Shown: in pieces, positions 14,895 to 26,400 of the stretch
Layout: the number at the start of each line of letters is the position of its first letter
Position numbering within the stretch: position 1 is the first letter of the stretch
Assembly: GCF_964340395.1 (NCBI RefSeq)
Contig: NC_135568.1
Location: 12,084,276-12,148,275, forward strand
Length of the DNA: 64,000 bases
Direction of reading: 5' to 3'
Source of the DNA: Glandiceps talaboti
Lineage: Eukaryota; Hemichordata; Enteropneusta; Spengelidae
Notes under the pieces: model-generated
What the model was told of the DNA's origin: nothing
What the model saw: only the letters and a program-made list of their open reading frames with translations
Database searches by the model: none
Position numbers and translations under genes: made by a program

Positions 14895-17800
14895 TTTGAT
14901 CCCAAAAATATTGACATCATAAATTTATAAGTAATAATAATAATATTAATGGTTTATTTTCAACTCAAAACGGTGACCAATAATAGTCAAATAAAATGAG
15001 TTTACGTGATTAAAAACTTTGGAAAAAGACATGACAATCGATATAAGAAACTGTAGAGCCATATAGTAAAAGATATGAATAATAAAAAAACAAAAAATGG
15101 AACAATGGTAAACCATGAAAATACAAGTTATGTAGTGTATATATATAATTGTGTTACTAGGCAACCAGCCTACATGTATATGCAAAGTGAAAAGAGAAAG
15201 ATAAAGAAGTTCCTGAAAATTATAAAATACAATTTACTTTAATTCTGACACATATTCTGAATAAATATGAACATTTCTATGTACATGTATATACCCCAGT
15301 TTTATTTTGACAATGGTTTCAAATATTTTGCAGCTCTGCTAGCTATCAAAAGTTTAAGTAGTTTGAGTCTAGTACTGTTCAAATGACCCTGCTCATGGTT
15401 TCCAAAGTTTGCAACTTAACAGCAAAGAATGTACTCATCATTGACAATGTAGAGTTGAAAGGTGTAGATAAGTGTAATGTTCATATTGATGTATTTAAAC
15501 TCTATTACTATGACACAGATACTATGTCAAACATTTAAAATAGTTCAAAAGTAGACTGTAATGAAAATTACTGTCATTATATGGTGTATCTGACTTGTGT
15601 AAAATATTGACGTCAACTGGTACAAGATAAATAAGAAATAGATCATTCTTACATCCCAACCAAGGGTTCTAATCACATGTACTTGTGAGTACACTGTGTA
15701 ATGTTTTACCTGGCCAGGTGGACAGATTTTGTCAAGTCAGCAAATGAACAGTTTGACAAAGTCTGTTGTCAGGAACAGATGAAACATTACTTGTAATTAA
15801 TTAGAATCCTTGATAGTGGTACAAAAAGTAATTTGTACAAATCTGATGAATATATACAGATTACACAATGCATACTTGTGGATATCAGATTGAAAGGAAA
15901 TAGAAGTCTGCCTAAAAGTTTAAGTTTGATAAAAAAAGAAGTTTATTCATCTCCAGACAACATACAGCTAAGTTTATAAAACATGTAAACTTTGTGCCTC
16001 AGAGCAATCTCACAGTCTGTATTTATGAACTACCATGATGTTTTAAAATATCAAAATATATATTGAGATAATTTCCTAATACTGCGTAGGTGTACAGATT
16101 CCTGGTATCACAATTTCGACTAAGAGGGTATTTACAATGTATATTTGATGGACTACTTTGATTAATTGAATTTATGCAGATTTATATCAAAAATGTTAGT
16201 TACATGTTGGTATTCTTACCACTAAAGTTTTTGTGTGTGGGCGTACATGTATGTAGATATTCCAAGCAACATGATTTTCACTGAGTGGGTGTAGATATAA
16301 CTGTACAGGTATCAGCCCAGATTAGATAGTGTATCAAAGTTGTATTCTACCATGGTGTGCTCAGTACATACATTGTATTCTTTATAGCATCACAATTTGA
16401 CTGTGTGTGTCTGTACATTATGAACTACTCTGATTGAATGAATGGACGCAGATTTAATATAAAAATGTTAGTTACATGTTGATATTCTTACCACCAAAGT
16501 TTTTGTATATGGGTGTAGATATTCCCAACACCATGATTTTGTCTGAGTGGGTGTAGATATAACTGTACAGTATCAGCCCTGATTAGATAGTGTATTAAAG
16601 TTGTATTGATACCATGGTGTGCTCAGTCCTGTATGCAATGACTCGCACAATAACAACAATAGTTGTAATTAGGTATGGACGACATGAATTCCTAAAAAAC
16701 ATCCACCCATCCATTCATAAGAAGCTGACAGCCACCAACAATACATGTACTTTATTGATTAGAAAAAATAAGTTAAGTTTTGACAAATTGGTAAAAGTTG
16801 ACAATAATGCAAAATTTAGGCTGAGAGGAAAGAGAGGTAATACTAACAGTGGTTGAATTTTGATCAGTTTGGAATGATGATTAGTTGAGAGTTGGCAAAG
16901 AATGGCCATTGTACTATTTATTGACAACGAAAAGTGGTCCCTATGCAGTTGGGTTCAAAAGGTCAGATTCACCCAGAGGTTGATGTGTGTGTTGTGATAC
17001 TCGCAAAGAATTCTTTCTGTGGTGTTTTCAGGTGTCACGTCATCCATTCTGTAGCAGCACTGATTCTAATAACCTTTGACCTCGTAGAGTAGACTGGTTG
17101 ATCTCTGTCTGTCACAGTCTGGTAAACAGAGAAAATGGTGGAAAATTGATTTCACATAATGTTCTAATACCACAGTTCTCTTAGCAACAACAGTAAAACA
17201 TGCAAGATATAATGCTATGGTTGCGAGAATGGTTTTACATTGTCCTTGAATAAATTTACAGTTAATATTTGAAAGGTCATGATAATTTCTACAAATTTCC
17301 TTATATATAATTATGTGTGAGTTTGAGACATGGGAAATGTGACTTTCAGTTGTTTACCATTTTGTTTTGAGTTAACGTCAGTAAAAATTTTAGCAAATGA
17401 AATAAGATTATGAAAAGTTGGCTCTTTCAAACTACATGTATAAAAAGTTACCAAATGTGGAAGGAATGGTCAAAAAATACTAGAAGTGCATAATTTTGAT
17501 TTTGCAATAATTCCATTACAATGATTGGCCAAGAGAGCATCATGTGACACACCATGATTAGCATTCAGCCATCTTGAATTTAAATAACTGACTGAATTAT
17601 CGATCTGTTATTATTTTGCAGTGGTTGAACCTGATGAAACTTTCAACTATGTGAGACCATCTTTCCCTAATCCACCAAGAACTCAATCAGTAGCTGAAGG
17701 TCAAAATGCCTACTTTGATGTCACTGTTACTGGTTATCCAAAACCAACCTCAACTTGGTAAGTATAATTTTAAAAATATGACAATTTTTTTTTTAGAAAT

Positions 17801-20800
17801 ATCCACTGAATTTGCTACTTTATTAGTGAGTGAATGGTTTTCATTGTATTAGGGACGCCAAACACAGTATAAAATGTTGTGACATTGTTGAGACACTCAG
17901 TACACTGTGGAAGTGAAATTGATTTCACACAAGTTTGAGATCGCAAATCTCGACTTGTAGTTCATGTATTTGTATACATGTGATCACTCGTCACTCATTT
18001 AGCTAATGGTTACTTGTTCAGGAGGAAAAAAGGCCTTATACATTTTCTAAGATTTGTTGCTTGTTGACAAAGCTTGTTGACCTGAACAGGTGAAACTACT
18101 CTTACGTAATTAGAACCCTTTAATAGTTGTGATACAAAAACTTATTATTACTATGTTTACTGAGCTGATCAACATATTTAAGAATATTTTATTATAAGTC
18201 TTAAATTGAAAAGCTGAAGCCATACACATCTCTTTATTCAGGTTCAAAGATGACATTGAAATTGTCGACAGTGACCACATCAAAGTGGAGAAAAGAGATG
18301 GAAACAGACAAACTCTTGTAATCCGAAGTGTGACTCAACAAGACTCTGGTGTATACACACTAACAGTTAGCAGTGCAGCAGGCAAGGCTTCCTGTGTAGC
18401 AGAACTCATAGTGACTGAACGTAAGTATATAGGACTACTGTGTAAAGAATATAGACCTATCTTTGATAATGTACAGTTCAAAAGTGTAATTAAGTCTGTC
18501 TTAATGAAAACAGCTTGACTGTTTGAGGAACTTATAGATTCAAACTAAATTTAGTCAAAATCTTCTAAGAAACGTGCAATGTAAAACTCTCCAAAAAAGT
18601 AAAGGAATAATTGATTTTCACACAGCTGTACACCAGAGGAAAATAAGTCGATTTTTTGCTTTTTTTGAGAAACTAGATTCATAACTAAATACAAAGTGGC
18701 CAAAACCTTCAAAGAAATACACAATATAAGACTCTCCGTTTCAAAAAACATAAATGAATCATTGATTTTCACACAGCTGTACCTGTTGTACAACCAGAAG
18801 ATGATAAGAAGACGGAAGAAAAACACAAGAAGGTGAGCAGACTTGATTCTCAAGAAACTAAGACATCAAGAACCTCACGCTACTCTTCTAAAGAAGAACA
18901 CAAATCAGTCAGCTATAAATCCAAAGAGTCAAGGACAGTATCCAGCAGAAAGGCAGAGTCTTACTCACACAAGAGCATCTCAACTAAGTCTGCTGTCACA
19001 CAGGAAGATATCGACATTGATCTTGAAGATCCCGACGTAGCTAGAGCAGCAACTAAAATCCAGGCAACTTTCCGAGGTCACAAATCAAGGATGGATACAA
19101 AAACAGAAAAGCTGAAAGAAAAAGTGGAAGATGTAAAACCAACAACTCCAGAACCTACCAAACCAAAGGAAGAGGAAGTTGACATTGATCTTGAGGACCC
19201 AGAAGTTGCAAAAGCTGCTACAAAGATTCAAGCCTCTTTTAGGGGACACATGGCAAGGAAAGATGTTCAAGAGAAGAAGGAAGCTGTATCTGTCGAGGAA
19301 ACTATCTCTAAAGAATCAGTCAAACCAACAGAAGCGACTAAACCTACAGCTGAAGATGTGAAGAAAGAATTGGTAGAGGAAGCAGTTACAAGAGAAGCTG
19401 CAGAACCTACTGAGGCAGCAAAACCAGCTGAAAAAGAAATTGATATCGAAATGATGGAAGCAAAGGATAAAGAACCAGAGAAGATCAAAGCCTCTATTGA
19501 TCTTGATGATACACAGGGAGAAGGTGAACCTGTCTTTACCAAACAACTAGAAGACATTTCAGTCAAAGATGGTGATAAACTCGTTCTTGAAGTTGAACTC
19601 AAAGGTATGTAGATGTATTTTTAATGATGTACATATAAAACCTTAAGAATATTAGTCTAATACATGCATATAAATGATGGCAACATTTGTCAAAGAATCA
19701 AATATGAATAATTAAACATAAGATTTCTCAACAGGGATGTGTGTCAACTACATTTATAATTAATGCCACTAAATAATATATTTCATTATTATTTATTTTA
19801 ATTAACAAGTGATCTACTTTCAAATGTATACTTAATATTATAAATAATTATAACATTTAAACGTTTTGTCAGCCTATTATTATCAAAATGTTTTATAAAT
19901 AACATTGGTTAGTATTTCAGTCATATAATCACAAACATACAAACAATACTGAGTTTATTTATTAATATATTATTTATTTGAATTATTTAAATTTACAATT
20001 ATTTCATTTGAAGTGATATTAATACTAGAATGTTTGATATTTCAATGATAAAATCATATCGAGTGTATTATTAATGTACCATAATTTTATTTGAAATTAT
20101 AACAATAATATGTTTTAGTTTGTGTAATTGACATTTTTTAAGAAAGAGTGTCTTTAACAGATTCATCGTATCCTCTGACAATCAGTAAACCAAACGTTTT
20201 CAAATGTGTCATGACATTCTAACTCAGCATGTATAATTGGCTATTTTACATAATTTGCATGTTAACACTGTTACAACACTTTAACCAGGTGCTCAACCTA
20301 TGGACATTGGTTGGTTGCGTGATGATAAAGATGTAGAGGACTGTGAAGACTTCCGTTATGTTCAAAAAGGGAACATTTATCAGCTGGTCATAGCTGAGGT
20401 GTTCCCAGACGACGCAGGCAATTATATGTGTGAGGCTCTGAACGATGTGGGAGAGGCTGAAACCTCGGCAACTGTTACTGTCATTGGTCAGTAGTCAAGA
20501 AAAACTGTAAAATCACCCTCAGATTTAAAGTCAAGGTGTTAGTCACTGTATCATGTCCATATATTGCATTCTTCACTCACTTTGTCAGGGTTCCCTAACA
20601 ATGTTTTTGTTAAGTAGGTAAAATCTACCAAGTTTTTTGTAACAGGTTGTAAGAACTCGGTACATATATCTAAGCTCTCATTTTAGCAATAGTAATAGGT
20701 AAGATCTACCAGTGATTCCCTCATCATTTTGCCAAGTTCCCTACCTGAGCTTTGTTAACAACTGCAAGTGTAAATCTACCTGAGTTTCCAAGTCACTTTA

Positions 20801-23387
20801 CCATACATGTAGCTAAAAAATAACCTTCAACATCTTATTAAAATTTGTATGGTGAAAATGTTATGCAAGAAAATCACTTTCCAAATTCAACATGTCTACG
20901 CCAAACCAATAGTATTCAATACATATGAGGACATTTGAAATATAACTTTTCATACAGGGTAGTTTTCAAATTTGACAAAAATAAGAAGTTAATGATACAG
21001 TGTTTAACACCTTGATGATAGCCTTGTGCCTGTCATAAGTTCACCTCTCCTGATTCTCACCACTGCGCTGTCTCCTTGAAATATTATAGTAGCTCACATA
21101 AATCACTTTCTATCTTTTGTAAGGTAACTGTGCCTTAATCAATGCTTTCCAGAAGTGTTAAGCATAAAACGAATGCACTGCATTATATATATATATATAT
21201 ACATTGTATGCCATCATGCTTTATGGATAAGTAAACATAAATTCTGCTACTGTGTATCAAATGAAATGAATTGCTGTATAGTACCACAGTGTAATAGATA
21301 TTTTGCATGATTGTTATTGTAAGAGCTGAAAGTGACGCTCTTGACCTTGATCAGTCATGCAATGTACTTTTTGCAGTGCAGACTATGGAGGTCAACAGCC
21401 TCTGTTTCAAGCTTTATATACAACATGTATGCAAAGGGTCTGTCTGCCATGAATTAGACTCTTCACCAAAGCTATACCTCTTAATATATGTTTTCCAATA
21501 TAAATACAAAACCTTTAAGCTGTAAAGATTGCAGAAACCAAAGCTATTATAATTCCTCAGATACACAAAGAACGTCAGTAAAGCTGAAATGATATCTGTC
21601 TTAACAAAAATCCTACTATCATTGCTACATTTCCCTTGTTTTAGCTACATTTAGGTCATCAACAACCTTCAAATGAATCAAAATGTAACAATTTTAGTAA
21701 ATTTGTATCAAACCAGGTGATACAATGTAGCAATGTGAGTAAGATTTTTTGTCAAGTCAGACAATGTTTGGTTTCATGTGAACTGGCTTCTATAGTAATT
21801 CCTCCTGCATTTCTTAATTGCTTGCACACACTCACTCAACTTTGGTTAAAATAGATATTCAAATATGGCTTCACTACTGTCTTTAATCTGATACATCCTC
21901 AATTTTCAAAATCATGAAGACCAACCGCTTTTTCATTCATTGCACCAGTGTGTTTCCAAACCACCAAAATTTCCTCTGGTGAGTATTTTTCTCTGTGCTC
22001 ATCAAACCAATCTTATCACCCCTATTTTCTGTTAAAATTAGAGTTATTCACATTAGAAAGCATTTAATTTATTAAGGTGATACCAAGTTCAGCAATGTTG
22101 GGGGTTGAAGGGTTTTTAGACATCAGTGACAGTAACAGACTCATATATCTCAATGAGTCTAACAATATGGATGCCATCTTTGAATAAGTATTGTACTGAT
22201 AGATCACATTGTAAGTTAAATGTACAGTTATGAACTTTGTGTAAGATCTGTTGTGTCATTGGAATCCATGTGGATGGGGGTTTTGAATTCATCATTTCCC
22301 AAACACGTTAATTATTTCTAATTAGATTGGGTAATCAAAATTCAAAATCCCCAATCACCTGGATTCCAGGTTCCTTTTTACCATCAACTGGTATCTGCTA
22401 AGTTAGCATGACACATTATATCTTACAGACTACTTCAAGTTACAACCCATTTCATGTTAGCGTTCACTAGCTTTGTTTGATACAACCATTCAAAAACCAG
22501 AAACTTCATATACACTTTAAAGGTAGCAAGATCCAGTTCCTTGCTATATTTTGTCTAAATGAAATAAACCATTTAAATGTACTGTAACTATATAGATGCA
22601 GACATGCCGGCGCCAATGTTTTGATGTCTGCATGGTGGTAATATTAGTTAGTTCATTTAGACAAAATGTAGCAAGAAACTGTATTCATTCAGTCTTGTTA
22701 TCTTAAAGTGTAGCATATGCAAGTTTCTTATTGGTTTCTGCATGGTTATATCAAACAGCTAGTGAATGCTAACATGAAATTGGCTGTACAATATATTGTA
22801 TGAGTAAAATAGGGTGGTGACATTCTTAAGATTAAATTATTAACAAAACAACAGCTTTTAAAGACATACAGCCTCTGTCCTTGGATGTCAGGGACATCTG
22901 ACAATGGTCCCCTGATATTTGAGGAAGGAGACTGTATGCCTCTGAAAGTTAGTTAATCTCCAGAGTGCTGCCACACCATTATACTTGTGTTTTATACATC
23001 TAGCCCAGAGACTTAGCTGTCTGGCAATGTCTGTCAATCCAGTATATCAAGTCAGAAAGCCAAATCTTTGGGCAACATCAATAACTACAAGATGTTCTAG
23101 ACACTTTAAAACTTTAACTTTTAACAGAACCTAAAGATGAGAAACCTACCAAAGGTGCTACTTCAAGTGATGAAGATTACTTCAAACCTGAATTTGTAAA
23201 GAAACCACAATCTGTCACTGTAGATGAAGGTCAAGCTGCCAAGTTTACAACTGAACTTGATGGTGAACCTGTCCCAACAGGTATGTAGATGTCAGGTTTA
23301 ACATGACATACATGTACATGAATCTGTCCCAAAAGGTATGTAGATGTCAGGTTTAACATGACATACATACATACATACATACATACA

Positions 23388-23419
<32 letters not shown>

Positions 23420-23444
23420 CATACATATACATACATACATACAT

Positions 23445-23499
<55 letters not shown>

Positions 23500-26400
23500 T
23501 ATATCATTAGAAGACCATTGCTGTCGTGACCCCCTCACTCTGCCATGGAACTATGGAGTATCAGAAGATCATGTGATCAAGAAATCACTTGAGTCCAAAG
23601 CTTATAAACAATTGCACAATTTTTACCCAGAGCTATCAAGTTATTACTATAGGATAAATGAGTCTATATCAATACATATGATTATCTGATCCAGAGTCTC
23701 TTGATTATTTTCTTGCAGTCCAATGGAGTAAAGGTGACGAGTCTTTGCAGGATAGTGATCGTATTAAACTACACAGTTCACAGTTTGTGCACACTTTTGA
23801 AATACCTGTAGCCTTGTCAACAGATTCAGGTATTTATGTGTGTACAGCCATTAATGATAAGGGACAAACTAAATGTGAATTTGAACTCACTGTCAAGGAA
23901 GAGGATGTTGATACTGCCAAAGTCACTGAGCTTCTCAAAGCCAGGTAAGTTGCATTGAAAATTTACACTAGATCAGATCACATGATACGAAATTAGATAA
24001 GATAACATTAGATTTGCAGTAACATATAGTGGAAGACATACATGTATTGCTATGATCTAAAGGCCCAAGAATAGGCTTAGCACCCCTACTAGGTAAATCA
24101 AAAGGTACTATTGTATGAAAAGAAGTAGCTACTTTTTCTCAAATATCTAAAACATATTGAGAAAGAAAAATAGGTGAAGCACCCCCTCCACCATGTAAAT
24201 CAATTAGGTACCATTGGATGGCAACTAGCAATGTAGCAGCCACTCTTTTCATAATTATCCAAAACAAATCGAGACTGAAAAATATGTGTAGCACCCCTCC
24301 CAAAGTAAATAAATTAGGTCGATAACCACTAGCAGTGTAGCAACCACTCTTTTCATCAAATGATATTTAAAGTGAAATCAGAGAGTGTGTAAACCTCACA
24401 ACTGGAATGGTCTGTCAGTGGCAAAGCACTGAAACACTTTTTCCATGTAATTCTTAACCCAACAGTGATGAAACAGTACAAGAAACCACAAAGCCAACTG
24501 ATGAAAGTACTGAGCCTGAAGGCGATGACAGGTTGGCATACTACCTACCGTAGTACTAGTTGTTGCAATGATTTGCAATAAGTGCTACCATCTGTTTGCA
24601 TGAAAACATATACTGTATTTATGCTGCTCACACCACATGGTAGTGAACCCCCTTAATCAACTAACACTCAACATTTCATTCACTTACATCTTATTTGCCA
24701 GCTTGCAGTGTTAAGGTGGCTGGCAAGGCAGAGTAGAAAAGTCTAGAACATCTACATTGTATCCTATTTGTACCCACAATGTAGCAACAAGTAGAAATAA
24801 CTTGTTACAATGTATCCAGGTAGTTGCAATTGACAGCTATAACTAACAATGGTATTCATTATTAGCAGGTTATCATGGAGGAGTGTCTGTGCATGTGCTA
24901 ATTCATGCAAATAAGCTTGAAACAAAACTAGATTTTTCAAGTTGTCTATTTTTCATTATTCCAGGAATACATTAGTTGATGGTATTCTTTTCTCAAGTCA
25001 CTTTAGATGGTACTCTGATTATCAACTTTTTCCAGCAAATTTGAGAACTAGAAAAAGATGGGTGGGAAGATCCCAGCCTATTTGTTTACCATAGTCTTCA
25101 AATTTCAAAATAGACAGCTGGAAAGATATTTTTGTTTAAGATTAAAATGTAACATTTTTTTCAGCTTTGAGATGAACCTGTGTATGAAGTTTCATTCTAA
25201 CCATCAGAAATTAGTCAATAATACATGATTACTAGAAAAGTTACTGTGTTAGTGAATAACAGACAGTATTTTTGTAACAAAGTATTTACTTTTGTAGCAG
25301 TGTTGTATAAAGAGTTACATATCAAGTAGTAATATTGTAACAAAGTGTCACCTTTCCAGTAAATACTTCATGATTTTGTTACGAAGTGTTATTTTTCAAA
25401 AAAAAATGTGGCAATTTTTTTTACAAAAAAGATACTTTTCAAGTAAAAACTACAAGTGTTACTCTTCAGTTTTGTTACAAATTAATACTCTTTGAGTAAA
25501 TACTCTACCATATTGCTACTTTTGAAACACAGTAATGTGAATTAAACCAGGAAATAATGTAAGGGAATTTAGACTGATGGGTGTACTGTGTATTTTGTCA
25601 ACAGTGGAGCTCAAGAAGATCATCCTGTAGCAGCAATAGAAACAGCCCTCAGGTTGGCCATAGATAGATCCCACCTTGTTTTCTGCTAATAGTCCTCATA
25701 AAGAGCAACCTGTCAAAATTCTTCCATCCCTTTTTTTCTGCACTTTTAACAGTAATAAGTTTAATTTAGATTGCAGCGTTTGTTTTGTTTTTTTAGAGCA
25801 GATATCCCTGTATGATTTTATATTTATATCTTTTTAAAATTATAATATTTTGGTTGATACTGAATTTCAAAATGAACTTGGCCAAAATTTTGATTTTCTG
25901 AAAATGTCAGATATGTGAAGCAATTTATAAGGTTCCTTCTGATTGGTTAGAAAACAAAGCAAACAAGAACATTTTTAGCTGTATTGTTGATGAGTGATTA
26001 AGTTTATGTATATTGTCCAATCAGTGGCAACCTTGTAATAGCTTCATATCGTCCCAAAAATGTCAACTAATAATTGATTTTGTATAATTTGATATATCCA
26101 TATTTGAACCAAATTTTAATTGCAATGTTTTTAAACCATTGTTTATGTCGAAGGTGAATTTTACTGCTTTCAAGTTACAATTATATAAATTTTTGCATGT
26201 ATTTCTGTTTTCTTTGATTGTCAAACTTACCCTCCAGCTTAACAAAGCCCGAGCAAAATAGGAAATCTAGTTCATATTAGAAACTAAATTTTCATGTGAA
26301 AACTTGCCTTGTGTATTCTCCAAGTTCAGGAGGTGTCACAAAATCTCAATCCCACTTGGTTTTCTTAAAGTGGCTGAAAATTAAAAATCCAAAATAAATA

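Larger units (their letters stand above)
9637..17621 (+). other. Intron 2
   Basis: 8 kb, no convincing exon. Holds a dispersed repeat (9990-10225), a roughly 200-bp period tandem array (11420-12640), a foldback (13840-13985), a MITE-like element (14182-14520), a GATC/GATT microsatellite (14836-14894) and a 272-bp duplication (16100-16645). Confidence 0.7.
20487..23127 (+). other. Intron 6
   Basis: 2.6 kb. Holds a family A-related block (20580-20780), a TA run (21184-21202) and two adjacent foldback elements (22260-22369, 22448-22781). No exon seen. Confidence 0.7.

Noticed and set aside
19085-19602. Antisense open frames opposite exon 5
   Set aside because: Shadows of the Glu/Lys/Ala-rich coding strand, with no independent gene signals.
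23231-23538. Reverse-strand open frames rich in [14 protein letters not shown]
   Set aside because: These are translations of the ACAT/ACAG microsatellite.
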